This document shows, piece after piece, positions 26,587 to 36,248 of a stretch of 64,000 bases of DNA (position 1 is its first letter; the number at the start of each line of letters is the position of its first letter). The position numbers and the translations under genes were made by a program. The stretch lies in contig JAGVZM010000023.1 of the NCBI GenBank assembly GCA_018302545.1, forward strand, positions 1-64,000. Direction: 5' to 3'. This DNA comes from Candidatus Woesearchaeota archaeon (lineage in GTDB: Archaea > Nanobdellota > Nanobdellia > SCGC-AAA011-G17 > GW2011-AR18). The notes beneath the pieces are model-generated. The model saw nothing but the letters and a program-made list of their open reading frames with translations, did no database searches and was not told the DNA's origin.

Positions 26587-27570
26587 TTAATTTTCAATGA
26601 ATGTTTTAGCTACTATCAATGGAAATAAGATAGTTGCATCTCCAAAGACTTTTATGTGTTTTGCTTTAGGCAATATTTTACCCCATGAAATTGCTTCTTC
26701 TGGCCTAGCTCCAGCGTCACTTCCATCAAACTCTTGAGAATTGTTTAGATAAACTGCGTAATCAGCTCCATTTCTAAACATGTTAGCATTGCAAATATGG
26801 TGTTTTATCACTCCACTTCCTAAAATTATTAGTCCTGTTTTCTTAGAAGTAATAGCTATATCATTTAGTTTTTTTATATCATCTGCAATGTCTATCTTTA
26901 GTTCTGGATGTTTATGTTTAAAGAAATATATCATATCTCCCATCGAACCGTCTGTTAATGCTGGACAAAAAACTGGAATGTTATTTTTATAACACCAATA
27001 ATAAATACTACTTTTATTATTTATTTTTTCTCCTAATCTTTTTGTTATTTCTGTAGTACTATTAACATTAGATTCTTTATTTAACTCCTCTAAAAATGGA
27101 ATGAAAAATTTTTCGAATTTTATGTATCTATCATTTGGAACAAATATGTTTCCAGTTCTATTAATTCCTTTTTGTCTCAAGTTTGCTCCATCAGCATTAA
27201 AATCCCCTAAAATAAAATCATCAAAACATTTTATTATGTCTTCTTCTATACCTCCTGCAGTTGTAACTATTACATCAACTAACTTTTTTTCAGCTAAATA
27301 TCTAAATACATCTCTTAAACCAGATGTTACCATATTAGAGGTATAACCTAAGAAGATTGTACATTTTTGTTTTCTCATCTCCTTTATTATTTCTACTGCT
27401 TTACTAAAATTACTTGCTTGAAATCCAGATGTTGAAAATGAATCTAATATTTTACTATAATTTAAACCTTGACTGAAATCATAACCTTTTATAGACACAT
27501 AACTTTTAGGTTTGAAACTATTTCTCAATATGTTTTTCTCTGCTATCTTTAATTTATCCTTTTCTTTCAT
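26587..27570 (-). CDS. dhs: Deoxyhypusine synthase
   Basis: 327 residues. It transfers the aminobutyl group of spermidine to a lysine of initiation factor 5A, the first step of hypusine formation. Visible blocks: FLGYTSNMVTSGLRDVF (NAD site), VTTAGGIEEDIIKCF, PALTDGSMGDMIYFF, GLIILGSGVIKHHICNAN and SDAGARPEEAISWGKI with the catalytic Lys. It is one of the clearest archaeal/eukaryotic markers in the window. Confidence 0.96.
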   Translation of the reverse strand: MKEKDKLKIAEKNILRNSFKPKSYVSIKGYDFSQGLNYSKILDSFSTSGFQASNFSKAVEIIKEMRKQKCTIFLGYTSNMVTSGLRDVFRYLAEKKLVDVIVTTAGGIEEDIIKCFDDFILGDFNADGANLRQKGINRTGNIFVPNDRYIKFEKFFIPFLEELNKESNVNSTTEITKRLGEKINNKSSIYYWCYKNNIPVFCPALTDGSMGDMIYFFKHKHPELKIDIADDIKKLNDIAITSKKTGLIILGSGVIKHHICNANMFRNGADYAVYLNNSQEFDGSDAGARPEEAISWGKILPKAKHIKVFGDATILFPLIVAKTFIEN

Positions 27571-27625
27571 TTTATTATTAAAATCAAGAAGAAGAACTTA
27601 TAAGTTTTTCTTTTATTTTTAAATT

Positions 27626-28096
27626 ATGTATAACAGATTAGAATTGGGAATTAAAGTTGATCAATTATTTAAATTGGAAGCTGGTCAATTTAATCCAATG
27701 ATCCATTTGTCTTTGGCTGAAGAAATTGTTGGATCTTTAGGCATAAAACCTTATTTATTAAAGCTTGCAGATTTCTGGCACAGAGTAGATAGTGAGTTAT
27801 TTGGTATTGAAATTCGTGGAGAAAATATAGGCAGTTACTCATTTAAACACAAAGGTATTTTAATTAGTGCTGCTTATTATGGTTTTTTTCAAAAACTTCG
27901 TTTTACTCCCTCAATAGCTTATGCTACATCTGATTTTACCCGCCCTTTTGAGGATCTAATTTTATGTTATGATAAAAATAAGAAAGTTAGGAGTGTGATT
28001 AGAAACAGAGAAGCAGATGCAAGTTTTATTAATATTCCTTTTTTAGGTGAATTTGGAAGTCACAAAGTAGAAAGAATTTGGGAATATAGAGTATAA
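27626..28096 (+). CDS. Hypothetical protein, 156 aa
   Basis: Not recognised. It is a soluble-looking alpha/beta protein with aromatic-rich stretches (SAAYYGFFQKLRFTPSIAYA, ADFWHRVDSELF) and one Cys (LILCYDKNKK). No membrane segment or metal motif. It is divergent from dhs and has a TATA-like aacttataag box about 25 nt before the ATG. Confidence 0.6.
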   Translation: MYNRLELGIKVDQLFKLEAGQFNPMIHLSLAEEIVGSLGIKPYLLKLADFWHRVDSELFGIEIRGENIGSYSFKHKGILISAAYYGFFQKLRFTPSIAYATSDFTRPFEDLILCYDKNKKVRSVIRNREADASFINIPFLGEFGSHKVERIWEYRV

Positions 28097-28100
28097 ATTT

Positions 28101-28496
28101 TTATATTCTGGATGTAACTGCTAACTTTCCTGGACCAGTTAAAGATAAACTTATGAAAACAATAATTGCTAAAATATGAAACATGACATTAATTATATTC
28201 ATAGGTGTTTGAAATATTGAAGGAATATGAACTGTTATTAGGGCTACTAATAAAATTATTACTAAAGGCCATACACTTATTTCAGGTCTCCATCCTATTA
28301 AAACTAAAAAACCAAAAATAATTTCACTTAATAATACTAACCATCCTAAAAAGAAAGAAATTGGAAATCCTAAATCTGATAATAAATTAATTATTCCTGC
28401 TGGATCTATTAATTTCATTAATCCAGTTATTATAAAGAATAATCCAATTGTAATCCTTAATAATGTTATACCCTCTCTGCGGTATTTATAGGCCAT
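28101..28496 (-). CDS. DoxX-family membrane protein
   Basis: 131 residues with four membrane helices. LLRITIGLFFIITGLMKLID at the start, then LGWLVLLSEIIFGFLVLIGW, fit the DoxX/DoxD-like family, whose members accompany quinone or thiosulphate oxidoreductases, or act in unknown membrane roles. No partner is obvious nearby. Confidence 0.85.
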   Translation of the reverse strand: MAYKYRREGITLLRITIGLFFIITGLMKLIDPAGIINLLSDLGFPISFFLGWLVLLSEIIFGFLVLIGWRPEISVWPLVIILLVALITVHIPSIFQTPMNIINVMFHILAIIVFISLSLTGPGKLAVTSRI

Positions 28497-28601
28497 ATTA
28501 AATTATTATTTTTTTAAGATATAATTTATAGGTATTAAAAGTATATAGTTCATAATTAGTTTCACAGCAAGAGTTATAAATACTAAAGATGTAAATTATT
28601 T

Positions 28602-29690
28602 ATGGAAGGGGTGAATGTATATAGTAAACTTCTAATCAAACCTTTAGATTTTGAGCCTAGCTTTAAAGATTGGAAAGTTATAGGAACTTTAAATCCTGCT
28701 GCTGTTAGAATGAATGATGATAGAGTTACTCTTTATATTAGGGTTGCTGAACAAGCTGTTGCTAAAGAAAAAGGAAAAATGGTTTGTCCAATAATTATTT
28801 CTGAAGATTTACTTAAAATGAAATATCATCATGTTAAAAAAGATGAAATAGTTAAAAAGGGGGAGAAGGGAGAAGTTTATTTGAAGAGTGGTATTTGTAG
28901 ACTGCCTCATATATCTCATTTTAGAAGAGCAATTATAGATAATGATGGTGAATATATAGAATATCTTGATCATAGGCCTGCTTTTACTGGAATGCCTGGA
29001 GAAAGTGAATTTGGAGTAGAAGACCCAAGAATAACAAAAATAGGGAGTAATTATTTTATGACTTATGTAGGTGTTTCTGAAAAACAAGGTGTTTCTACTT
29101 ATTTATCATTCTCCAAAGATTGCGAAAAATGGAAGAGATTGGGTTTAATTTTTAGAGAACAAAATAAAGATGTTGTCTTATTCCCTGAAAAAATTAAAGG
29201 AAGGTATGTTGCTTTAAATAGGCCTGAAACAATGTTTAGTTTTAGTAAACCTGGAATTTGGATATCTTATAGTAAAGACTTGATGTATTGGGGAGGAGAT
29301 AAAAGCTTATTGAAACCTAGGACTAAAACTTGGGAAAATGATAGAATTGGTGGAGGAGCACCGCCTATTAAGACTAAGGATGGCTGGCTTGCTGTCTATC
29401 ATGGTGTTAAAGAATATAGAGATAAAAGAACATACAGTGCAGGTGCGGTTTTATTAGACTTAAAAAATCCTGAAAAAATAATTGCAAGATCTCCTGAAGA
29501 TAAACCTTTAATTAGTCCTAAAGAAGAATATGATAAACAGGGATATATCAGCAATGTTGTTTTTCCTAGTGGCGCTGTTAAAAGTTTAGATGAAAAATCT
29601 TTGTTAATTTATTGTGGTGGGGCAGATAGTGTTACGACTTTGAAAAAAATTAAAATGAAGGACATCTTTGATAATATGGAATTTAAATGA
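28602..29690 (+). CDS. GH130-family glycoside phosphorylase/hydrolase
   Basis: 362 residues of the five-bladed propeller family GH130, which acts on beta-mannosides, usually by phosphorolysis. Motifs: IGTLNPAAVRMNDDRVTLYI near the start, FGVEDPRITKIGSNYFMTYV (with a catalytic-region Asp), RLGLIFREQNKDVVLFPEKI, and GGGAPPIKTKDGWLAVYHGV. The gene begins an operon with nagB (ATGA overlap). A leaderless start follows gttataaat (about 28573). A second GH130 gene lies at 32896-34041. Confidence 0.9.
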   Translation: MEGVNVYSKLLIKPLDFEPSFKDWKVIGTLNPAAVRMNDDRVTLYIRVAEQAVAKEKGKMVCPIIISEDLLKMKYHHVKKDEIVKKGEKGEVYLKSGICRLPHISHFRRAIIDNDGEYIEYLDHRPAFTGMPGESEFGVEDPRITKIGSNYFMTYVGVSEKQGVSTYLSFSKDCEKWKRLGLIFREQNKDVVLFPEKIKGRYVALNRPETMFSFSKPGIWISYSKDLMYWGGDKSLLKPRTKTWENDRIGGGAPPIKTKDGWLAVYHGVKEYRDKRTYSAGAVLLDLKNPEKIIARSPEDKPLISPKEEYDKQGYISNVVFPSGAVKSLDEKSLLIYCGGADSVTTLKKIKMKDIFDNMEFK

Positions 29691-30403
29691 GAGTAATTAT
29701 TTGTAAAAATAAAAAAGAAGCTGTTAAAAAAGCTGTTTGGTTATTTTCTCAAGAAATTAATAATAAAAAAGATTTGATTTTGGGTTTAGCTACTGGTAAG
29801 ACTATGATTCCATTTTATAAAGAGTTAATTAAAGCTAATATAAAATTTTCTAAAATTCATACTTTTAATTTAGATGAGTGGTATTGTGTTGATAGTAAAG
29901 ATAAAAATAGTTTAAGATCTTTTATGGATAAACATTTTTTTAATAAAGTGAATATCCCTAAGGGGAATATTCATTTTTTAGATGGAAAGACTAGAAATAT
30001 AAAAATAGAGTGCGAGAAATATGAGAGAGATATCAAGAAACTTAATGGAATAGGTTTACAGATTCTAGGGATAGGTATTAATGGACATATTGGTTTTGAT
30101 GAGCCAGGAACTTCATTTAATTCTTTAACAAATAAAATTAATATTTCTGGGGAGATAAGAAATTTATATTCTAAAAATTTTAAAGGATTTGATAATGTTC
30201 CTAAATATGGTTTGACTATGGGAATTAAAACAATAATGAGATCTAAAAAAATTATATTATTGGCATTTGGTGAAAACAAAGCTGATGCTATTGCTAAAGC
30301 ATTAAATGGTAAAATAAATGAGAAAGTTCCAGCTAGTATATTACAAAAACATAAAGATGCAACTTTTATACTAGATAAAAAGGCAGCTTCTAAATTAGAA
30401 TAA
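29687..30403 (+). CDS. nagB: Glucosamine-6-phosphate deaminase/isomerase-like protein
   Basis: 238 residues, close to NagB length. It converts glucosamine-6-P and fructose-6-P with ammonia. Visible sites: LGLATGKTMIPFYKEL (phosphate loop), FNLDEWYCVDS (catalytic Asp), and LGIGINGHIGFDEPGTSF with the active-site Asn/His. It lies between a GH130 protein and a PIG-L deacetylase, consistent with amino-sugar turnover. 6-phosphogluconolactonase is a relative, but the DEW and NGHIGF motifs favour NagB. Confidence 0.9.
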   Translation: MRVIICKNKKEAVKKAVWLFSQEINNKKDLILGLATGKTMIPFYKELIKANIKFSKIHTFNLDEWYCVDSKDKNSLRSFMDKHFFNKVNIPKGNIHFLDGKTRNIKIECEKYERDIKKLNGIGLQILGIGINGHIGFDEPGTSFNSLTNKINISGEIRNLYSKNFKGFDNVPKYGLTMGIKTIMRSKKIILLAFGENKADAIAKALNGKINEKVPASILQKHKDATFILDKKAASKLE

Positions 30404-30440
30404 AATTTAAAAATCCATAATTTCTCTAAGAATTGATAAT

Positions 30441-31043
30441 ATGAAGAAAAAAAGTTGTTTAGTAATCGTTGCTCATCCTGATGATGAAACTATTTGGATG
30501 GGTGGCACTATTTTGAAGAATTCTAATTGGGATTGGACTATTTTGAGTTTATGTCGGAGAGATGATCCCGATAGAATGCCTAAATTCATGAAAGTTTGTA
30601 AATATTATGGTGTTAAAGGCTTAATTAATAATTTAGATGATGAAAAAATGAATCCTTTAAGTATTAATGAAGTTAAAGAAAAAATTTTGGAGATTTTAGA
30701 TAAATTAAATTATGATTATGTTTATACACATGGAGAAAATGGCGAGTATGGGCATATCAGACATAAAGAAGTTCATAAAACTGTTAAAAATCTAGTTGAA
30801 AATAATGAATTAAAATGTTCTAAATTATTTTATTTTTCTTATGTTCCTGGCAATATTATGGCTCCACATGATTCTGAGCTTAGGATTCCTATTCCTAATT
30901 CTAAAGCAGATTTAGTCTTAGATTTAAAAGAACTTCATAAAGAGAAGATTAAGATAATTACTGAATTTTATGGTTTTGCTGATAATATATTTGAAACTCT
31001 GAGCTGCAATGAAAAAGAGGCATTTATGGTGATTGAAAAATGA
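30441..31043 (+). CDS. PIG-L/LmbE-type N-acetylglucosaminyl deacetylase
   Basis: 200 residues. The zinc site is clear: VIVAHPDDETIWMGG at the start and GENGEYGHIRHKEVH in the second half. Family members deacetylate GlcNAc groups on small molecules or lipids. It overlaps the following glycosyltransferase by ATGA and follows nagB, so it belongs to the amino-sugar/glycan operon. Confidence 0.92.
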   Translation: MKKKSCLVIVAHPDDETIWMGGTILKNSNWDWTILSLCRRDDPDRMPKFMKVCKYYGVKGLINNLDDEKMNPLSINEVKEKILEILDKLNYDYVYTHGENGEYGHIRHKEVHKTVKNLVENNELKCSKLFYFSYVPGNIMAPHDSELRIPIPNSKADLVLDLKELHKEKIKIITEFYGFADNIFETLSCNEKEAFMVIEK

Positions 31044-32179
31044 AGAAAATTTTAGTTTTGTATCCTTATCCTTTAGAAAATGATGGTTTAAGCATTCAAG
31101 GTTATTATCTTGCTAAAGGTTTAGAAGAATTGGGAGTTCAAGTTAAGAGTTGTGATAGAGGAGATTATGAAAGAAAAGAAAAATTGTATGGAGAATTCAA
31201 GCCTGATGTTGTTATTGGTATAGGTTTTTGGGGTGATACTCCTGATTTAATTTTACATCCTTTGAAATTTGGTATGAAAGTTGCGCCTTGGTTTAATGCG
31301 GATGGATGGGTTGCTAATTATCATGAAACTTTAGAAAGATTACCTTTAATAATTGCTACAAGTAATTGGGTTAAGTCAACATATATTAGAGATGGTTTAT
31401 CTGGTAATAATATAGAATTTTGTGGAATAGGTTTTGATCCTGAAATATTTTATCCAACAAATGAAGATAGAGATAATATTAGAAAGCAATTTGGCATTAA
31501 AGATTATGAAATAATGTTATTTACAGCTGGGGGTGATGTAACAAGTAAGGGTGCGCAAGAAATCTTCAAAGCTTTAGGAAAATTAAAAGGAAAATTTGAT
31601 AATTGGAAGTATGTTTTAAAAACATTTCCTAGTTTTTCTGCTGATGACCATGGAAGATTTGAAAAAGAATTAATTTCAGAACTAGGGTTAGATAAAGATA
31701 AGTTTATTTATATTTCAGATTCTTATCCTCCTAAAAAAATGGCTTCTTTGTTAAATGCTTGTGATATTTATTGTGCTCCTTCTAGGTTAGAAGGTTTTGG
31801 AATGATTCAATTAGAAGCTCAAGCTTGTGGAAAACCAGTTATTTCTATAAATGTGGGGGGCCCTAAAGAAATCATATCGCATGGGAAAACTGGATATTTA
31901 GTTGATATTGAGCATGAAATTAAATTGGAGAGTGAATGGGTTTATGAGCATATGGGCTTTGATAAAAAAAAGAGGATACATTTTCCGATACCTAAAACTT
32001 TTGCCTATAGGGCTAATATAGACCAGCTAGCTGATTGTTTGTTAAAATTAGCTAAAGATACTTCTTTGAGGGATAGTATGGGCCTGGAAGCTGCTAAACA
32101 TGCTTTAGAAAATTTTCATTATAAAGTTATAGCTGCTAAAATTAATAACATTATTGAGGAGAAATATGGATATAGTTAA
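31040..32179 (+). CDS. GT4-type glycosyltransferase
   Basis: 379 residues with the two-domain GT-B fold. The N-terminal half starts ILVLYPYPLENDGLSIQGY. The C-terminal donor site has SRLEGFGMIQLEAQACGKP (the E-x7-E pattern) and NVGGPKEIISHGKTG. It would move a sugar from a nucleotide or lipid donor; acceptor unknown. Coupled to the PIG-L gene. Confidence 0.9.
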   Translation: MKKILVLYPYPLENDGLSIQGYYLAKGLEELGVQVKSCDRGDYERKEKLYGEFKPDVVIGIGFWGDTPDLILHPLKFGMKVAPWFNADGWVANYHETLERLPLIIATSNWVKSTYIRDGLSGNNIEFCGIGFDPEIFYPTNEDRDNIRKQFGIKDYEIMLFTAGGDVTSKGAQEIFKALGKLKGKFDNWKYVLKTFPSFSADDHGRFEKELISELGLDKDKFIYISDSYPPKKMASLLNACDIYCAPSRLEGFGMIQLEAQACGKPVISINVGGPKEIISHGKTGYLVDIEHEIKLESEWVYEHMGFDKKKRIHFPIPKTFAYRANIDQLADCLLKLAKDTSLRDSMGLEAAKHALENFHYKVIAAKINNIIEEKYGYS

Positions 32180-32263
32180 TCCAATTAATCATTCATTTTT
32201 TGTTACTACTTATTAGAGATTAAAGTTAGTAAGATTTATATAGTTCTTTTATAATAAAATTAT

Positions 32264-32899
32264 ATGGAAAGGGGATTAATTTCAACAGAGGACGTTAAAA
32301 GGTATTTTTTATTAGCTAATAAAGGCAAAGGATTATTTGTTAATCCCCCTAATTCTAAAGATTTAGAAGAGGCTTATAAGCGTACTTTTGATGAAATTTT
32401 TAGTCTTAGTACAGAGGGTTTAAACGAACTTATAACAGATAAGACACGGTTAGCTAGATACGATAGTTTTAATTGGTCTTATGGTTTGGTATCATTAGGT
32501 GATATTGGTCCTTGGCCTAAAATGTCTAGTTTAGACGTAAGATTAACAACAGGTAATATTTTAGATACTTCAGAAGATATTAGGAAAGTTGAGTGTGGAG
32601 AATTGGCTTTGCCTTATACAGATATTGGGGAAAAAGAAAAAAGAACTAATGCTTTTAAGAGGTTTTTAGAAAAATCAAGATCAATAAGAGATAAATTAGA
32701 TTTTGTTTATGAAAGGTTTCCTATAGTTTTATTCCCGGGCGGAGAAGTAAGGGAAAATGATTATAATGTGTGGGCTAGAGAAAATAATTCTCCTTTATGT
32801 AAAATATTTGGACATGATTTAGATGATGGTAATAATAGAGTGGTAAGTTATGCTTTAGAGGGTATAATCAAAGTACCCTGTTTTTATGTTAAAGCTTAA
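32264..32899 (+). CDS. Hypothetical protein, 211 aa
   Basis: Not recognised. Soluble, without signal or membrane segments. Notable are GDIGPWPKMSSLDVRL and FPGGEVRENDYNVWARENN. It lies between glycan genes but is separated from the operon by a promoter (tttatata near 32233), so it may be independent. It is convergent with the second GH130 gene, with a 4-nt overlap. Confidence 0.6.
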   Translation: MERGLISTEDVKRYFLLANKGKGLFVNPPNSKDLEEAYKRTFDEIFSLSTEGLNELITDKTRLARYDSFNWSYGLVSLGDIGPWPKMSSLDVRLTTGNILDTSEDIRKVECGELALPYTDIGEKEKRTNAFKRFLEKSRSIRDKLDFVYERFPIVLFPGGEVRENDYNVWARENNSPLCKIFGHDLDDGNNRVVSYALEGIIKVPCFYVKA

Positions 32900-34041
32900 T
32901 TAGGTCTTTCTAATTTTTTAAGAATCTCAGATATTAATATTTTTCTTACAGTTGTTACTACGTCTCCACCACCAGAGTAAAGTAAAATATCTTCTTCTTG
33001 TCTATCTATTACTATCCCTGTTGGAAATACAACATCTTTATGTTCAAAAGTTCCTTTTTCAGATCTTTTTTGAGGGTATAATAGGGGGTTGTGAGATTTT
33101 GCTATTATCTTTCTTGGATTTTTTAAGTCTAATAAAACAGCTCCAGCACAATAAGTATCTCTTATTTTAGAAGAATCTAATCCTAAAACTTCTTCAATGT
33201 ATGAAATTATAGAACGATCTTTTATTTTTTCTTCTACTACCCCATGATAAATAAATAACCAACCTTCTTTTGTTTTAATAGGTGGAGGTCCTGCTCCAAC
33301 TCTGCCAGAATCCCATCTTATTTTTTTTGTTAGTATAAAAGGTTGATTTTTTCCCCAATATGAAATATTTGTTGATGCTGCTAACCATATATTTGGTTTA
33401 CTAAATTGAAAGTTTCCTTCTGGTCTATTAAATGCAAAAAAATAATTATTTATTTTTTCAGGGAATAATACAACATCTTTATTTTGAGTTGAAAATATAG
33501 TTCCTTTTCTTTCCCATTTTTCGCAATCTTTGGAAAATGCTAAATTTGTTGAGACATTTCCTTGTTTGGATAAAGTTACATAAGTCATGTAATAAGTCTT
33601 TCCTATTTTTGTTATCCTTGGGTCTTCTACTCCAAACTCACCATCTGATTTTATCCCGTAAAAGGTGGGTTTATTATCTATTTCTAATATATTAAAACCT
33701 GATGGATCTAGTATTACTTTTCTAAAATGAGATATGAAAGTTAATCTTTTGGTTTCATCTTTAAAAGAAAAATCTAAGTCTGATTGATGAACAATCTCTG
33801 ATTTTTTGAACTTGTCTATTTTTATTTTGAATTTATTTTCCCCTCCGAATCTTGGAGAATATCTATACCTATTTGAATCATTTTTTTTTAATTTTTCTAT
33901 AACCCTAATAAACAATAATATATTTCCATTTGGAAGCCTTGTTGCTGCTGGATTTATTGTACCTAAAATTTCAAATTTATTAGATGAAGGTTTTATATCC
34001 TCTGGTTTTATTAGAACTTTTTCTTTCTTAATATGGATCAT
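32896..34041 (-). CDS. GH130-family glycoside phosphorylase/hydrolase (second copy)
   Basis: 381 residues, a paralogue of the protein at 28602-29690. Shared motifs: LGTINPAATRLPNGNILLFI, GEFGVEDPRITKIGKTYYMT, STQNKDVVLFPEKI and GAGPPPIKTKEGWLFIYHGV. The two copies differ in length and in the C-terminal loops, so they may act on different mannosides. It is transcribed alone. Confidence 0.88.
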   Translation of the reverse strand: MIHIKKEKVLIKPEDIKPSSNKFEILGTINPAATRLPNGNILLFIRVIEKLKKNDSNRYRYSPRFGGENKFKIKIDKFKKSEIVHQSDLDFSFKDETKRLTFISHFRKVILDPSGFNILEIDNKPTFYGIKSDGEFGVEDPRITKIGKTYYMTYVTLSKQGNVSTNLAFSKDCEKWERKGTIFSTQNKDVVLFPEKINNYFFAFNRPEGNFQFSKPNIWLAASTNISYWGKNQPFILTKKIRWDSGRVGAGPPPIKTKEGWLFIYHGVVEEKIKDRSIISYIEEVLGLDSSKIRDTYCAGAVLLDLKNPRKIIAKSHNPLLYPQKRSEKGTFEHKDVVFPTGIVIDRQEEDILLYSGGGDVVTTVRKILISEILKKLERPN

Positions 34042-34112
34042 CTATAAATTTTAATAACAACCTTTTTAAGTTTTTCTTTAAATTTAGTAATCATTATAAG
34101 GAGGTTAATTTT

Positions 34113-34718
34113 TTGAGTTATATGTTTAATTATTTTTTGGGATTTTTCAGGCATAAAAAAGAGAAGAAACGTGCTGAATCTATAGTTAAAAGAAATATTG
34201 GTGAAAGGCTTGAATTTGATGATCGAGATGTTTTGGAAAGAACAATATTCCCTTATATATTAGCTTTTCATAATCCTAAAAAAATTTTAGATGTTGGTAG
34301 GGAACCATATCAACATTTTTATAATGAATTTTTCAAAGGGAGAGAATTATGGACTTTAGAGAAAAATCCTAAAAGAAAAAAATATGGCGCCAAAAAGCAT
34401 GTAATTGGTGATGCTTCTAAGATTTCTGAATATTTTAAAGAAGATTATTTTGATGTTGTTTTTATGAATGGGGTGTTTGGTTGGGGTTTAAATAAAAAAG
34501 AGGATATTGAGAATAGTTTTAATGGTGTGTTTAAAGTTCTTAAAAATGAGGGGATATTTATTTTAGGTTGGAATGATCTTAAAGATTTAACACCTATTCC
34601 TCTAAATGAATTGGAATCTTTGAAAAAATTTAAAAAATATTATTTTAAACCTTTGAAAACTAGTGAATATACTTGTCCTGGAGAAGGAAGACATACTTAT
34701 AGCTTCTTTAAAAAATAG
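34113..34718 (+). CDS. Class I SAM methyltransferase-like protein
   Basis: 201 residues. A Rossmann-type core is suggested by PKKILDVGREPYQHF (the usual GxGxG is weak), VIGDASKISEYFKEDYFDVV and MNGVFGWGL, with GVFKVLKNEGIFILGWND as strand 5. A TTG start is preferred, because AAGGAGG (34098-34104) lies 8 nt upstream, whereas the next ATG is further away. It looks like a SAM methyltransferase with a degenerate glycine loop, possibly acting on glycans or lipids given the neighbourhood. Confidence 0.7.
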   Translation: MSYMFNYFLGFFRHKKEKKRAESIVKRNIGERLEFDDRDVLERTIFPYILAFHNPKKILDVGREPYQHFYNEFFKGRELWTLEKNPKRKKYGAKKHVIGDASKISEYFKEDYFDVVFMNGVFGWGLNKKEDIENSFNGVFKVLKNEGIFILGWNDLKDLTPIPLNELESLKKFKKYYFKPLKTSEYTCPGEGRHTYSFFKK

Positions 34719-34767
34719 ACATTAATTATATAAACTTTTAGAGATATAAAATTTAAGGTGAAATATT

Positions 34768-35148
34768 ATGGCATATGTTGATGGATTTGTTATACCAATA
34801 CCAAAGAAAAACTTAGATGAATACAAGAAGATGGCTAAAATAGGAGGTAAAATGTGGATGAAACACGGTGCATTAGAATATTTTGAATGTGTTGGTGATG
34901 ATCTTAATCCTAAAATGGAAGGCATGAAGATGACTGGATTTCCTAAAATGACTAATATTAAGTCTAATGAAACAGTAATATATTCATTTATAATATATAA
35001 TTCTAAAGTACATAGGGATAAAGTTAATGCAAAGGTTATGAAGGAAATTGAAAAAGAAATGGCTAAATGGAAAGATAAGCCAATGCCTTTTGATGTTAAA
35101 AGAATGGCTTATGGTGGTTTTAAATCCATAGTTGAACTTAAAAAATGA
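34768..35148 (+). CDS. DUF1428-family (YbaA-like) protein
   Basis: 126 residues, full length for this family. AYVDGFVIPIPKKNLDEYKK at the start, the MWMKHGALEYFECVGDDL segment, and PMPFDVKRMAYGGFKSIVE at the end are typical. The fold is a dimeric alpha-beta barrel; function unknown. A ribosome binding site (AAGGTGAA) lies just upstream. It overlaps the convergent glycosidase gene slightly. Confidence 0.88.
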   Translation: MAYVDGFVIPIPKKNLDEYKKMAKIGGKMWMKHGALEYFECVGDDLNPKMEGMKMTGFPKMTNIKSNETVIYSFIIYNSKVHRDKVNAKVMKEIEKEMAKWKDKPMPFDVKRMAYGGFKSIVELKK

Positions 35149-36247
35149 TATTCTTCTTTTCTTTAACAGAATGATAAGCTGCTATATACATAGAAGCGTT
35201 CCAGCCTTGATTTTCTCCTTGAGATGGTTTTCCTGTTTCTCCATTTAACCATTCACAGAAATTTTGAATTAAATTACCTTCAGCTAATTTTTGTAATTTT
35301 TCTTCTGCTAATTTGAATTTTTTGTGTTGGACTAAGGAGCAGATGTAAAAACCTCCAACATAGGTCCAGATTCCAGAGTTAATATAATGATAAGGAACTC
35401 TTGCATCACAATCATAAAAGTAATCCTGCCAATCTTTTGAATTTGGAGTAATTGGCGGCCATACAGATGCTTTCATAGGATATGGTTGATCTATCTTATT
35501 CTTTATTATATACTCTATGATCTTTTCTGATTGCTTATTATCTGCTATTCCAACAATAGTAGCTAATACATTTCCTAAAGTATCAAACCATTCTCCTTTT
35601 TCTTGATATTTATTATGGTTTTTCCAACGCCAAGGTAAATAATAATGATTATTCCATAATTTTGTATCTTCATCCTTGTTTACTATTATCTTTAATTTCT
35701 CTGCTTTTTTTAGGTTTCCAACTAATTGTAAGACTTTATAGTAAAGAACTTGAGTGTGTATAGTAAATCCATATCTATGTGGAAATGCATCTTGCCAATC
35801 TGAAGTGGGAAGTTGTGCTAACATTCCATTTTCTTTTGGATCTTGACAAGCCAACCAATTTAATGCTTTTTCAATATTCTTCTTATGTTTTTTTAATAAT
35901 GTGGAATCGTTGTATCTTTTTTTATATATATAATTTCCAATAATAAACCATAAAGTCGAATCTATAGACTGATAATCAATATGGGGCTTTCTTTTGCTGA
36001 AGACATCTACAGCGTTTGGAATTTGCCCATTTTCTGATTGATATTTAGCTAAAGTTAATAGAGAATCTTTGAAAACTTCTTTGAATTTTGTATTTACTAG
36101 ACTAGCTCCCAAAGATATTATCATAGCGTCTCTTGCAAAAACCATATCATAACCAGGATAAGCTGCATAAAACCCATTATGTGTAGAACATCTCTCTAGT
36201 ACTTTTATTGCATCTTCATATGCTTTTTCTATTTCTTTTGAAAACAT
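35138..36247 (-). CDS. Six-hairpin glycosidase (amylo-1,6-glucosidase/GH15-like)
   Basis: 369 residues. Sequence pattern of an (alpha/alpha)6 barrel: YDMVFARDAMIISLGASLV, QIPNAVDVF ... YQSIDSTLWFIIGNYIY, DWQDAFPHRYGFTIHTQVLY, EWFDTLGNVLATIVGIAD, and HYINSGIWTYVGGFY near the end. These match glycogen-debranching-type and GH15-like enzymes. No signal peptide, so intracellular. It is 1 nt from the next gene, a GT4 fusion, with which it forms an operon, suggesting paired making and trimming of a storage or surface glucan. Confidence 0.8.
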   Translation of the reverse strand: MFSKEIEKAYEDAIKVLERCSTHNGFYAAYPGYDMVFARDAMIISLGASLVNTKFKEVFKDSLLTLAKYQSENGQIPNAVDVFSKRKPHIDYQSIDSTLWFIIGNYIYKKRYNDSTLLKKHKKNIEKALNWLACQDPKENGMLAQLPTSDWQDAFPHRYGFTIHTQVLYYKVLQLVGNLKKAEKLKIIVNKDEDTKLWNNHYYLPWRWKNHNKYQEKGEWFDTLGNVLATIVGIADNKQSEKIIEYIIKNKIDQPYPMKASVWPPITPNSKDWQDYFYDCDARVPYHYINSGIWTYVGGFYICSLVQHKKFKLAEEKLQKLAEGNLIQNFCEWLNGETGKPSQGENQGWNASMYIAAYHSVKEKKNIIF

Positions 36248-36248
36248 T